Counted from the stretch's first letter, positions 36,210-45,517 are shown. The stretch: DNA of 64,000 nt from Sphaerospermopsis kisseleviana NIES-73 (GCF_002368075.1 NZ_AP018314.1:2961278-3025277), one strand, 5' to 3'. The notes: generated by a model from the sequence alone, not told the origin. A program made the numbers and translations.

Positions 36210-37121
36210 ATGCAACGTATTTTAGTAGGTTTTTTTGTAGCTACAACATTATTATCATCGTCTGGTTGTTCATCAATAATTAAATCTGGTGAAGCAAAGA
36301 TTTCTAATAGTGAAACTACTCCTCAAACCGAAAAACAAAAATCAAAACCCATGAGTGAACATCAAGCACATTCAGAAAAGCAAAAAATGGATCACTCACA
36401 GCATGAAGAAAAACCCAAAACAGCTATCACAACCCAAGCGAAATTAACAACACCCAAAAATTTAACAACTAACCAACCGATTAACCTAGCTATTGATATT
36501 CAGGATGAAACAGGAAAACCAGTCAATAAATTTGATGTTTTCCAAGAAAAAATTATGCACTTAATAGTTGTCAGCAATGACTTAGAACATTTTGATCATT
36601 TGCACCCTGAATATAAAGAAAATGGTAGTTTTCAAGTCAGCGTCAATTTTCCCAACCCAGGAGAATACACACTTTTTAGTGATTATAAACCAGCAGGACA
36701 AGCAGAGTATATATCATCCACAAATATCACCATTCCCGGTACAGTTTCCCTACCCAAAAGTTTAGCTAAATATGAAAAAACTAAAACTATATCCGATACA
36801 AAAGTAAACCTGAATATTTCTGAAGAAAAAATCAAAGTAGGTGAAGAAGTAAGTTTAACATTTGATATCAAAGATAACAACAATCAACCAGTAAAAGACC
36901 TGAAACCATACTTAGGAGAAAAAGGACATTTAGTAATTATTAAAAGTTCATCAACTCTTTCAAAATCTGACTATCTTCACGCCCATGCAATGAAAAATAC
37001 TCCTGATGGACAAGTGAAATTTCATACCAAATTTCCCCAGTCAGGAACTTATAAAATGTGGATGCAATTTGACCGCAATGGTAAAATCAAAACCGCAGAC
37101 TTTTGGGTAAATGTAGAATAG
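36210..37121 (+). CDS. Histidine-rich lipoprotein with two repeated beta domains
   Basis: A 303-residue lipoprotein. The signal peptide MQRILVGFFVATTLLSSSGC ends in a lipobox cysteine at residue 20. A His/Lys/Glu-rich linker (MSEHQAHSEKQKMDHSQHEE) suggests metal binding. Two similar domains follow (about residues 85-190 and 200-303), each with a PDGQVKFHTKFPQSGTYKMW-like strand pair and H-x-H motifs (FDHLHPE, YLHAHAM), resembling YtkA-type copper or heavy-metal periplasmic domains. The start at 36210 is chosen for AGGAAA upstream and because the lipobox then falls at the right distance. The stop codon TAG is completed by the first base of a MITE. The function is inferred only. Confidence 0.65.
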   Translation: MQRILVGFFVATTLLSSSGCSSIIKSGEAKISNSETTPQTEKQKSKPMSEHQAHSEKQKMDHSQHEEKPKTAITTQAKLTTPKNLTTNQPINLAIDIQDETGKPVNKFDVFQEKIMHLIVVSNDLEHFDHLHPEYKENGSFQVSVNFPNPGEYTLFSDYKPAGQAEYISSTNITIPGTVSLPKSLAKYEKTKTISDTKVNLNISEEKIKVGEEVSLTFDIKDNNNQPVKDLKPYLGEKGHLVIIKSSSTLSKSDYLHAHAMKNTPDGQVKFHTKFPQSGTYKMWMQFDRNGKIKTADFWVNVE

Positions 37122-37273
37122 ACATCTCCACAATAGAATGTATTAATTTGTCATAAGTTGTAGGGGCGAAGCATTTGGGCGATAATTTAACGGAAAAATC
37201 AGACATCTAGATATCCCATAAGCTTCGCCCTGCCCCCATAAATAAGTTCCATAATTTCTTTTCTGGAGAGGTC
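37121..37273. repeat. MITE family B, copy 3
   Basis: Ends GACATCTCC and GGAGAGGTC, flanked by TA on both sides (37119-37120 and 37274-37275). The left TA plus the first G form the stop codon of the lipoprotein gene. Confidence 0.85.
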
Positions 37274-37446
37274 TAATGTTAGTTGACTCTGCGGTAAGCT
37301 GCTTTGCATCTAACTTCCCTTGCTTTGTAGCACTAACGCGAATCCCAACCTACGAATAGCAATCAACAAAAATAAAGCTGTTTAAAATGACACTTGTTGT
37401 CTATGATTATTTTTGTATATTTTTCCTAGTCATATCTTAGCCATAC

Positions 37447-38511
37447 ATGATAGATAACAATCACATCTTATTACGTAATCTTTGGTACTACGCACTACCT
37501 AGTCATCTTCTCAAACCAGGTAAGATGGTATCCCGGATTTTTTTGGGAGAACCTGTACTGCTGATGAGAAATAAAGAAGGTCAAGTTTTTGCAGTGCGTG
37601 ATATTTGTCCTCATCGTGCAGTACCTTTAAGTTGTGGTAGATTCAATGGTCAAGAAGTAGAATGTTGTTATCATGGTTGGCGCTTCAACCCTGGGGGAAA
37701 ATGTGTAGAAATTCCATCATTATTACCAGAACAAAACATAGATTTGAGTCGTTTTGATGTGCAATCATATCCTATTTATGAGACTCAAGGCAACATTTGG
37801 ATCTACATGGCCGATAGCGAAAAATCTCAAGTCAACGCTGATCAAAAAGATGTTCCCATAGTTCCTGGTTTTCCTGAACAACAACCTCATTTAGTAGAAG
37901 TAATGCGGTTTCCTTGCTTTGTAGATCATGCGGTGACAGGTTTAATGGACCCTGCACATTCTCCCTATGTACATAGAGTTTGGTGGTGGAGAAGTGGAGA
38001 AATACATGAAGAAGTCAAACAATTTGATCCTTCACATTATGGGTTTACAGTCAGACGACATCAATTGTCAGATAATATGGAAAATATGAGCCGATTATAT
38101 TGGTTAGTCGGTGGAGGAATACCCGAAGTAGAAATTTCTTTTCGTTTACCAGGAGTGAGAATAGAAGAAATTACATTTGGCAAACATCGAGTTTGTAATT
38201 TAACCGCAGTCACACCAATTTCTGAAACCGAAACAGAAGTAAATTTTGTCCTTTATGGTATACCAAATTGGTTAAGAATATTCACACCTTTAATTCATAT
38301 CTTAGCCAGAAAATTTTTAGATCAAGACCGCACAGTAGTAGAAAAACAGCAAATTGGACTCAAATACAATCCTGTATTGCGACTGATTAAAGATTCAGAT
38401 ATGCAAGCACAATGGTATTATCAATTAAAACGTGAATTTGCCCGTGCTACATCTGAAAAACGAGAATTTATCAATCCTGTAAAAAGTGTATTATTGCGAT
38501 GGCGTGCTTAA
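37447..38511 (+). CDS. Rieske non-haem iron oxygenase, alpha-subunit type
   Basis: A 354-residue Rieske oxygenase. The 2Fe-2S motif is C54-P-H56 and C73-C-Y-H76 (C-x-H-x16-C-x2-H). The mononuclear iron site is suggested by LMDPAHSPYVHRVWWWR. It resembles the cyanobacterial and plant pheophorbide a oxygenase / Tic55 / choline monooxygenase-like group more than bacterial two-subunit dioxygenases; no beta subunit follows. The substrate is unknown, and a tetrapyrrole or aromatic is likely. A common intergenic repeat precedes it. Confidence 0.8.
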   Translation: MIDNNHILLRNLWYYALPSHLLKPGKMVSRIFLGEPVLLMRNKEGQVFAVRDICPHRAVPLSCGRFNGQEVECCYHGWRFNPGGKCVEIPSLLPEQNIDLSRFDVQSYPIYETQGNIWIYMADSEKSQVNADQKDVPIVPGFPEQQPHLVEVMRFPCFVDHAVTGLMDPAHSPYVHRVWWWRSGEIHEEVKQFDPSHYGFTVRRHQLSDNMENMSRLYWLVGGGIPEVEISFRLPGVRIEEITFGKHRVCNLTAVTPISETETEVNFVLYGIPNWLRIFTPLIHILARKFLDQDRTVVEKQQIGLKYNPVLRLIKDSDMQAQWYYQLKREFARATSEKREFINPVKSVLLRWRA

Positions 38512-38570
38512 TATTTTAGTCATCATTAATTACACATGAAAAGATTACACATTCAAACATTTTAAATCTT

Positions 38571-38597
38571 GTGGGGTGGGCATCCTGCCCGCCCTTA
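38571..38597 (+). terminator. Hairpin downstream of the Rieske oxygenase
   Basis: A 9-bp stem GGGTGGGCA / TGCCCGCCC with a 3-nt loop, followed by TT. The same hairpin type appears near 29297 and may be a dispersed repeat rather than a dedicated terminator. Confidence 0.5.
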
Positions 38598-38633
38598 AAA
38601 TCTTAAATCTGCTGTATTTAATAACTCCTGAAT

Positions 38634-39554
38634 ATGAAAATTATCGTTTTTGGCAGCATAAATATAGACCTAGTAGCAACCACACCCCGCTTACCTATTC
38701 CTGGGGAAACATTGCTAGGCGAAAGCTTTTTTACCACCCCTGGGGGTAAAGGTGCAAACCAAGCAGTTGCATTAGCAAAATTAGGAATACCCACGCAAAT
38801 GATCGGGCGTGTAGGTGCTGATAATTTTGGTGCAGAACTCATTAAAAATTTGCAAAATTGTGGTGTTAAAACTGAAAATATCTTAATTGATGAAACCGTC
38901 AGTTCTGGGGTTGCAGTTATTACTGTAGATCAGCAAGGGGAAAATAATATCATAGTTATTCCCGGTGCAAATGGTAAAGTTAATCAAGATGATATCAATA
39001 GATTATCTAATTTATTCATAGATGCAAAATTCCTACTTTTACAACTAGAAATTCCTTTAGAAATAGGAATTTTAGCAGCCCAAAAAGCCAAAGAAGCAAA
39101 TATAAAAGTTATTCTCGATCCTGCACCAGCACCAAATAATTTACCAGATGAAATTTACCCATTAATTGATATTATTACACCCAACGAAACCGAAGCTAGT
39201 CAATTAGTAGGTTTTGCAGTTAATGAACAAGAAACAGCAGCAAAAGCAGCAGATACTTTATTACAAAAAGGCGTGAAATGTGCAATTATTAAACTAGGTG
39301 CAAAAGGTGTTTATTGTGCAACTAAAGAAGAGAGTTTTTATATTCCTGCATTTTCAGTTAATGCAGTAGATACCGTTGCTGCTGGTGATGCTTTTAATGG
39401 TGGTTTAGCAGCAGCACTTTTTCAGGAAAAACCTTTAAAAGAAGCAGTAGTTTGGGGTGCAGCAGCAGGGGCTTTAGCAACTACAAAATTAGGGGCGCAG
39501 AGTTCTTTACCTGATAGAATTACTTTGGAGAAATTCGTAATTTGTAATTCGTAA
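38634..39554 (+). CDS. rbsK: Ribokinase (PfkB family)
   Basis: A 306-residue sugar kinase with the ribokinase hallmarks: N-terminal GSINIDLVATTPRLPIPGETL, the GGKGANQAVA substrate loop, the PNETEA motif and the catalytic signature AVDTVAAGDAFNGGLA (usually DTxGAGD; here A replaces the first G). It would phosphorylate ribose with ATP. The C-terminal codons run into a GTAATTC-type STRR. It is a single gene. Confidence 0.85.
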   Translation: MKIIVFGSINIDLVATTPRLPIPGETLLGESFFTTPGGKGANQAVALAKLGIPTQMIGRVGADNFGAELIKNLQNCGVKTENILIDETVSSGVAVITVDQQGENNIIVIPGANGKVNQDDINRLSNLFIDAKFLLLQLEIPLEIGILAAQKAKEANIKVILDPAPAPNNLPDEIYPLIDIITPNETEASQLVGFAVNEQETAAKAADTLLQKGVKCAIIKLGAKGVYCATKEESFYIPAFSVNAVDTVAAGDAFNGGLAAALFQEKPLKEAVVWGAAAGALATTKLGAQSSLPDRITLEKFVICNS

Positions 39555-39570
39555 TTTGTAATTCGTAATT
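39535..39570. repeat. STRR overlapping the end of ribokinase
   Basis: Tandem 'gtaatttgtaattc' units begin inside the last codons of the ribokinase gene (IVCNS) and continue past the stop. Confidence 0.7.
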
Positions 39571-39737
39571 TACTCGTTTTACTCGTTCCCATACAGAGTA
39601 TGGGAATGAATTATTAAAGGCTTTACCTTTAGTTAAATTAGAGTCAGAGACTCTATGATAGCATTCCCAGTCAGAGACTGGGAACGAGGGAAATCCAAAA
39701 TTAAATTTTGACTCCTGACTCCTGACTCCTGACTCCT

Positions 39738-40169
39738 TTAAACTCCTATATCTTCATTCCATAATTCAGGTTTTTCTGCTATAAATTGACTCATCATTTG
39801 TTCACATTCATCCAGGTTTAAATCTATAATTTCCACACCATGAGAAACCATAAATTCTTTTGCACCAGGAAAAGTTCTGGACTCTCCTACAATTACTTTT
39901 TTAATCCCAAACTGCACCACAGCACCGGCACACAAATAACATGGCATTAATGTAGAATATAAAGTTGTACCTTTATAATTACCAATTCTCCCTGCATTTC
40001 TTAAACAATCAATTTCCGCATGGGTGACAGGATCACCATCTTGAACCCGTTTATTATGACCTCTACCAAGGATTTTCCCATCTTTGACCAAAACAGACCC
40101 AATGGGGATTCCGCCCTCATTTCTGCCTTGTTTGGCTTCGCTAATTGCAGCTTGCATAAACTCATCCAT
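39738..40169 (-). CDS. Cytidine/deoxycytidylate-type deaminase (cytosine deaminase-like)
   Basis: A 143-residue zinc deaminase with the motifs HAE (THAEIDCLRNAG) and PCYLCAGA. It is closest by eye to yeast-type cytosine deaminases and nucleoside deaminases (LYSTLMPCYLCAGAVVQFGI). It would deaminate a free base or nucleoside in pyrimidine salvage. The start at 40169 is used because AGGAG lies nine bases upstream; the 14-residue extension in the longer frame has no support. Confidence 0.85.
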   Translation of the reverse strand: MDEFMQAAISEAKQGRNEGGIPIGSVLVKDGKILGRGHNKRVQDGDPVTHAEIDCLRNAGRIGNYKGTTLYSTLMPCYLCAGAVVQFGIKKVIVGESRTFPGAKEFMVSHGVEIIDLNLDECEQMMSQFIAEKPELWNEDIGV

Positions 40170-40375
40170 TTGATAAACTCCTGATATGAAAAAACAGGCA
40201 TACTTCGACAAGATTAGTACAAGTCTTGCCTGCTAAATGGGTACTCGATATCTTCGGAAACTGGTGTAAAAGTCCGCGATATCATTGCAGAAATATCCCC
40301 GATTTCTGATATAAGTTTTATCATGCAAGGGATAATTAAAAATAGAAGTCGGGGATCGGGTTATTGATTACTTTG

Positions 40376-40792
40376 TTAATTTCCTTTTAATCTACGAATT
40401 TGTTTGAGTTGTTCAAAGTCTTTGTTTTTTGTGCCACCATCATATTTCCAAGCATATCCTTCGGCAATCATCAGATCATTAAGACATACATCGTCAACGT
40501 ATAACCTGCCCAGTATTCTCCCATATTTTTCTGTGCTGTCTGGAAGTTTTGTTTTAACCAGAATTTGATGTTTACTGTCTAGTTGTTTTTTTAGCCATTC
40601 TTTAGCTTCAAGACCAAGTTTTTTTTCATCAGTATTCGTTGTTCTCGTTTCTGGGGTATCAATACCATCAAGACGAATGCGCTTAGTCAGGGAGATATCA
40701 AAACCAAGGTCAATATCAGCATCAATAGTGTCGCCATCTACGATTTTTTGAACTGATTTGATTCTATAAATGTATGGATCTCTGTCTGTCAT
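40376..40792 (-). CDS. Thermonuclease-family (SNase-like) nuclease
   Basis: A 138-residue staphylococcal-nuclease-fold protein. It shows the calcium-site aspartate in VDGDTIDADIDLGF, the catalytic RIRLDGIDTPETR (arginine and glutamate) and the second arginine in EKYGRILGRLYV. No signal peptide is visible, unlike many SNases, so it may act inside the cell. It is a single gene next to, but 313 bp from, the type III CRISPR operon. Confidence 0.87.
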   Translation of the reverse strand: MTDRDPYIYRIKSVQKIVDGDTIDADIDLGFDISLTKRIRLDGIDTPETRTTNTDEKKLGLEAKEWLKKQLDSKHQILVKTKLPDSTEKYGRILGRLYVDDVCLNDLMIAEGYAWKYDGGTKNKDFEQLKQIRRLKGN

Positions 40793-41105
40793 TGCTAAGG
40801 TAATCCTAAGTTGCTTGAGGTTTCGATTTAGATTCTGTATCTTATTGATCTGGAATCTACTCTATTTTTATTCCCTATGGAGGAAGCGATCGCTCTATTT
40901 TAGTCTCTTTTCCCCTGTGGTGTCTAGAGGTATTTTATGAGTGTTAATGACAAAACCGAGAAAACTGACATAACAGATATCTGGTGAAAATGATCTAGGG
41001 ACAATTCATAAATTGTCCTGACAATAGTTTCATACAATAGTTTCAGGTTAGACAATTAATTACCACCAGATGTCTATTTACCTTACAGTATTTATATTGT
41101 TTGAC
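40793..41105. other. Gene-free stretch with a MITE-like element
   Basis: The segment at about 40976-41075 has inverted ends AGATATCTGGTG / CACCAGATGTCT and an internal hairpin GGACAATT CATA AATTGTCC (40999-41018). It may be a third small MITE type. No gene is seen. Confidence 0.5.
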
Positions 41106-42536
41106 CTAACTGATAATTACTATTGCTGGCAATTGATAATTATTGATTGCTGTTTTTAGTTCCTCATGTACAGAGGACATAAGACTGGCATCTTTTAATT
41201 TAGTAAAGTTTTGCCCAGATATAAAATTAAGACAGCCCAAAACTCTTTTTTGCCATCCATTATAATCTTTAGTATTCCATGCTTTAAATACTTCTTCTTT
41301 TTCTAATCCCCGCAAATTATGAAATAAATTGTTTCTTTCTATGGATGTGTAGTTTTTAAACACTTTGATATCATCACTTAATTGCCAATTCTGTACAACT
41401 ATTTCAACTAAATCAGGAATACCTTTGTGTGCATCTTTATTGTTATACTTATCTCTAAGCAAACCTTCAACAGCACGGAAACTATGAAATAATGCTTCCA
41501 CATAGTTACCTTGTATAAACCTTATAACTGCTAAATAAGCAGCTTCATAACTAGTCCACCATCTTTGTTGAGTGCGTTTTTTAGCATCTTCATTTATGGT
41601 ACTTCTGGATTTTGCAAAATCATCAAAATTAGCATTATTCCACTGGATAGCCATTGCTAGTAAATCTTTAATTTTCTTTTCCTTTTCAGTTAAAAATTCT
41701 TTCTTATTTTTCCAAATCTCTGTAAAAATTTTATCAACTCCTGAGTAATCATATCTATCTAATAATTCCTTAGCCTCTTGTAATTTCATACCTTGCAAGT
41801 AACTAGAACTAGGAATAGGAATTGCATTTCCTTGGTCATATTCATTGCTAACTAAAAATTGTACTTGCTTTTCAAAATTGGCTAAACTTGTAAACTGAAC
41901 TGCGGAAGAAATAGCTGGAGTACCTGCTTGATGACTAACAAAAATTTTTGTATATTCTTTGATTCCCAAGTTAGTAATATTTTCTTGAAATAACTTGTTA
42001 ACTAAAATTAAACACTGATCCCAATTATCAAGACCTTCTGTTTTAGAATTAGCTTTTAATTCTAAAAAGTGAATATCTTTATCTGTTTGTAACTGAGGAA
42101 ATTTTTGCTGAAAATACTTCTTCAAGAGAGGTATAAGTTGACAAGTATCTTGCCAATAAGGACATTTATTATTTTTCTTATCATGATCGTCAAAAGCATT
42201 TTCCTGATTTGTTGTAATTACTATTACTTTCTTAGTTTTTTCTTTTTTGTCTAATTTATTCAAAAAATCAGTGAAAGTATCTAACAATGGAAAGTATAAA
42301 TCATCAAAAATATTGAAACTTTCGTCATTTAATTGAGGACTATAAACCATACCCATAACCCTTGCAGGAACAGTATAAGGTTCATTAGCAGGAGCGTTTT
42401 TTAATCGAGATGGTTCAAACAAATGATTAGATAATTCACTTCTAACCATTCTATAAAATTTCTGCCATTTACTAGCATTATAATTAGGATTTAATTTGAC
42501 ATCACTATTGCCAGTAGTTACAATCCAAATACTCAT
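41106..42536 (-). CDS. CARF-HEPN ribonuclease (Csm6/Csx1-like effector)
   Basis: A 476-residue type III CRISPR accessory ribonuclease. The N-terminal CARF-like Rossmann region opens IWIVTTGNSDVKL and carries a second motif SHQAGTPAISSAVQF near residue 201. The C-terminal HEPN domain has R401-NNLF-H406, the R-x4-H catalytic motif. Such proteins bind cyclic oligoadenylate made by Cas10 and then degrade RNA non-specifically. It is the last gene of the cmr operon, 121 bp after the cmr6-like gene, with AGGAG nine bases before the ATG. The family is known; the specific activator size is not predictable here. Confidence 0.87.
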   Translation of the reverse strand: MSIWIVTTGNSDVKLNPNYNASKWQKFYRMVRSELSNHLFEPSRLKNAPANEPYTVPARVMGMVYSPQLNDESFNIFDDLYFPLLDTFTDFLNKLDKKEKTKKVIVITTNQENAFDDHDKKNNKCPYWQDTCQLIPLLKKYFQQKFPQLQTDKDIHFLELKANSKTEGLDNWDQCLILVNKLFQENITNLGIKEYTKIFVSHQAGTPAISSAVQFTSLANFEKQVQFLVSNEYDQGNAIPIPSSSYLQGMKLQEAKELLDRYDYSGVDKIFTEIWKNKKEFLTEKEKKIKDLLAMAIQWNNANFDDFAKSRSTINEDAKKRTQQRWWTSYEAAYLAVIRFIQGNYVEALFHSFRAVEGLLRDKYNNKDAHKGIPDLVEIVVQNWQLSDDIKVFKNYTSIERNNLFHNLRGLEKEEVFKAWNTKDYNGWQKRVLGCLNFISGQNFTKLKDASLMSSVHEELKTAINNYQLPAIVIIS

Positions 42537-42610
42537 TTTTTCAACTCCTGAAAATTTACTTAATCAAATTTTTACTTAATCAAATTTTTACTTAATCAAA
42601 TTTGCAGATA

Positions 42611-42655
42611 GATGTCGGACTTCTATTTGAATTAATCATAGAAGTCCGGGATCTT
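42611..42655. repeat. Palindromic repeat between cmr6-like and CARF-HEPN genes
   Basis: 'gtcggacttctat...atagaagtccgg' forms an inverted repeat. It is related to palindromes at about 52347-52377 and more loosely 57495-57535 ('gacttct...agaagtc' followed by GGGATC). It may terminate or attenuate the operon, or be a dispersed element. Confidence 0.6.
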
Positions 42656-42657
42656 GA

Positions 42658-44271
42658 TTACACACCCCACAATTTTTCAAACCCACTTGTTGGTAAAAAA
42701 GCTAAAAACTGTTTAGTAGTTTCATCTCTTTTATCAGGAAAGATGGTTAATAACTCTACATATCCTCGTTGGCGAACCATCTGATCTTCCCTGATTTTAT
42801 AATGGGGATACATTCGATGGTAAATTCTGCCAATTTTTCCCATTTCCCCAGTCAATTTAGAACGTTTAATTGATTGAGTACCTCTATAATTTCCATGAAA
42901 CCAGCCCACTGCTAAACTATCTTCTTTATCTACCGCTAAACGTCCCCAAATTTGTACATTTTCAGGATGAAAACATTCCCGCCAAGCATTTCGTTGATAA
43001 TTTTGAGATTTACCTTTAAAAACCAACCAATTATTGACAGCTTTGCGAACATTCTCAATAATATTTTTGATGTGGTTAATATTATTCACAGGAAAATAAT
43101 ATGGTTCTGATTCTTGAGTAAATCCCCATTGACAACCAATCATAGGTTTATCTTCATAGTCGAAATATTTAGGGAAAAAGATTCTATGATCTACCCTGCG
43201 GGATGATTTACCAAAACCACCTATTAATAGAGAAAATCGCAAAATTGCTTTAGCTAAAATTCTCAATTGCTTTCTATATTCATCTGCATGATTTTTCATA
43301 CAGAGAATAGTTAAAGTACCTTTTTTTAAATCATAGGTAGGCATAGATATTCTATTGTGATTATAGGTAAACTCACCCATGACTAAACTTTCAGCATGAA
43401 AAGCAATACCTAAATCTCCCACTACTGCACCTTTAGCACCTGCAAAACCTCCCCACAGTTCCTTAGTTAATTCTTGTGCTGTATTTTCATCTGTCACCCC
43501 ACTAAATAACCGTAAAGTATGACCCCGTAAAGCAGCTTTAAACATATTGGGGCGAAATTCACCAGTTTTATCTATTAATTGTGAGGCTAAACCCTGTCCT
43601 TTTAAATTCACAGTAAATAACTTAGTTTCTGGGTGATTAATAGGTTGACCATAACCCGCACTTACCCTAGAACCAATACCCCTTTCTATGGCTTGATCCC
43701 AAATCCTCCAAATAGTTTCCCATTCACTATCCTCTAATTCAATAGTGCTAGAAATACCAAAAACTAAGGTTGGTGCATAAAGGGAAATTTGCAAAAATGC
43801 AGCATGGGAATCACTGTTTTTTACTTGCCAATTTTCTTGGGGGTGAACTACATCAATTAAAGGTTCTTCTTTCCAAGTTGCATCTTGGGGAAATGCACCA
43901 TGAAAACGTAATATTCCCGGTAGAGTTTCACTACTATTTTGATAACCACAATATCTAATAGCTTGTGCAGGGGTACAATGTCTTAAAAATGCACCTTTCA
44001 TACTCGCACCAGGATAATAGGGAAACCCATTAGCCGCAATTACAGGACGGATAAAATCATCATCTTGACCACTATTAGAAAGCAACCGCCAACTAATTTT
44101 ATATTCCTTTGTTCTGACATGATGACTAAAATTAGGAGGCTTGATAGCGGTAGCTTCTAGCCATTCATCAACCCATCTTTCAGACTGTTTAGGTTGTTGA
44201 ATATATTGAATTTGTCCCCTACCGCTAATTTGTGCTTGAAACATTAAGGGTACTTCATTACTGTTCGGCAT
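42658..44271 (-). CDS. Cmr6-like double-length RAMP protein
   Basis: A 537-residue RAMP-superfamily protein, about twice usual Cmr6 length. The first half has a typical RAMP core (DFIRPVIAANGFPYYPGASMKGAFLRH and GIGSRVSAGYGQP). The second half has another glycine-rich RAMP loop (LIGGFGKSSRRVDHRIFFPKYF) reminiscent of Cmr1. Since no separate cmr1 is present, it may combine Cmr6 and Cmr1 functions at the 3' end of the effector complex. This is inference. The start at ATG 44271 follows AGGTG and overlaps cmr5 by 14 nt. Confidence 0.75.
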   Translation of the reverse strand: MPNSNEVPLMFQAQISGRGQIQYIQQPKQSERWVDEWLEATAIKPPNFSHHVRTKEYKISWRLLSNSGQDDDFIRPVIAANGFPYYPGASMKGAFLRHCTPAQAIRYCGYQNSSETLPGILRFHGAFPQDATWKEEPLIDVVHPQENWQVKNSDSHAAFLQISLYAPTLVFGISSTIELEDSEWETIWRIWDQAIERGIGSRVSAGYGQPINHPETKLFTVNLKGQGLASQLIDKTGEFRPNMFKAALRGHTLRLFSGVTDENTAQELTKELWGGFAGAKGAVVGDLGIAFHAESLVMGEFTYNHNRISMPTYDLKKGTLTILCMKNHADEYRKQLRILAKAILRFSLLIGGFGKSSRRVDHRIFFPKYFDYEDKPMIGCQWGFTQESEPYYFPVNNINHIKNIIENVRKAVNNWLVFKGKSQNYQRNAWRECFHPENVQIWGRLAVDKEDSLAVGWFHGNYRGTQSIKRSKLTGEMGKIGRIYHRMYPHYKIREDQMVRQRGYVELLTIFPDKRDETTKQFLAFLPTSGFEKLWGV

Positions 44272-44674
44272 CACTATCACCTGGTTTTTTATAACGTTGA
44301 GTCCACCAAACTAAACTGTCACAAAATTGAGTCAATACTGCTAAACAAATGCGTTGATCTTCAATATCTAAACTCCATAATCTAGAAGCATAATCTTGTA
44401 CTTGTCGGGTATTACTACCATCAACTTGATCTTCAGGTAATTTAATTCCTGCTTGTTTCATAATTCCCACAAAAGTTGTCCAAGTGTCACGCCAATATTT
44501 ACCTTTGTCTGGTTCTTTAGGTAAGAGTCGTAAATGTTCACCCCAAAATCTTTCTAAACCATAAGCTACGGTACTTCTCATTTTATGGGATTGACCGATG
44601 ACACCTTTTTTATCCCGGTAGATGAGGACTAATTTTTGTGCTTTTTGGTCTAAGTTATAAGATTGCCAAGTCAT
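44258..44674 (-). CDS. cmr5: Type III-B small subunit Cmr5
   Basis: A 138-residue helical protein with the Cmr5 pattern (LDQKAQKLVLIYRDKKGVI...STVAYGLERFWGEHLRLLP and a tryptophan-rich C-terminus). Cmr5 forms the inner filament of the Cmr complex along the target RNA. It starts 3 nt after cmr4 and overlaps the next gene, so expression is coupled. Confidence 0.87.
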   Translation of the reverse strand: MTWQSYNLDQKAQKLVLIYRDKKGVIGQSHKMRSTVAYGLERFWGEHLRLLPKEPDKGKYWRDTWTTFVGIMKQAGIKLPEDQVDGSNTRQVQDYASRLWSLDIEDQRICLAVLTQFCDSLVWWTQRYKKPGDSDAEQ

Positions 44675-44677
44675 TTT

Positions 44678-45517
44678 TTATTCTCCTTTGATAGTTAATT
44701 CACAATGACCTAAACCAATTGATTCTAAACCACCTAAATAAATATCTGCGGTTTTGCCAATAGTGAAAGGTTGCCATTTTTTACCTGATTTATCATCTCT
44801 AATAGCAATAGGAAATACTAAAATAGTTCCTTCTGGCAATGCTTCGGTGTTGAAAAACCCCCCACCTTCGACTACTTTTTGATATGGTTTGAGACGGACA
44901 CGACTTTGGCGATATAATGCCATATCATGAATCATACCAATATCACTATCAGCAACTACGACTGATGGTTGTTGTTGCTGGTCAGGAAACCAAGGTGATA
45001 AGTCTTGTGTTTTGTTAATTTCTAAGAAACCTAAATTAAAGAAAATCGTTCTTTTACCTCCTGTTGCTTGTTTTGCGACTAAGTTGGTTGAACCTGTATA
45101 AGCATCAGGAATTTTGATGTCTTTGAGGTGTTGATCTTGTCCATTTACCTTAACAATGCTATCACCTGCTATTCTTTGATAACGTTTTAATAATCGCTGA
45201 CAAGTTACCCATACAATAGGTTGACCTGGACAAAAAACGGGAATCCAAACTATAGAAGCATATTCAAATTTAACGATAGATTCGTTATTTTTGTCATCGT
45301 CTGCACCGTTACCATACCAATAATTGGCTTCATTTTCACTTTGATCATTACGCATTTCTGAACGTAAACGACCACGAATAGAACTACCGGGAATGATACC
45401 AGTTTGGGTAAATTGATCACGGAAAATCAAGTTTAAATTTCCGCTTTCTTCTCCTGCGGTTGCACCAACATGGAGGGGTGCTAAGGTTTCGATAATTCCA
45501 TAGGTTTTGGTATACAT
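44678..45517 (-). CDS. cmr4: Type III-B backbone subunit Cmr4
   Basis: A 279-residue Cas7-type RAMP. YGIIETLAPLHVGATAGEESG and IIPGSSIRGRLRSEM show the family core; the C-terminus has YLGGLESIGLGHCEL. Cmr4 binds the crRNA guide and normally cuts the target RNA every six nucleotides with an aspartate (D26 in Pyrococcus furiosus). Here the aligned stretch is GNLNLIFRD, with N at or near that position. The start at 45517 is preferred (GGAG nine bases upstream, and it begins 1 nt after the cmr3 stop). Confidence 0.88.
   Translation of the reverse strand: MYTKTYGIIETLAPLHVGATAGEESGNLNLIFRDQFTQTGIIPGSSIRGRLRSEMRNDQSENEANYWYGNGADDDKNNESIVKFEYASIVWIPVFCPGQPIVWVTCQRLLKRYQRIAGDSIVKVNGQDQHLKDIKIPDAYTGSTNLVAKQATGGKRTIFFNLGFLEINKTQDLSPWFPDQQQQPSVVVADSDIGMIHDMALYRQSRVRLKPYQKVVEGGGFFNTEALPEGTILVFPIAIRDDKSGKKWQPFTIGKTADIYLGGLESIGLGHCELTIKGE

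Noticed and set aside
36001-37280. Lipoprotein plus two MITE B copies as a composite transposon
   Set aside because: The copies lack a transposase and differ at their ends; flanking by chance or by recombination is as likely. It is kept only as an observation.
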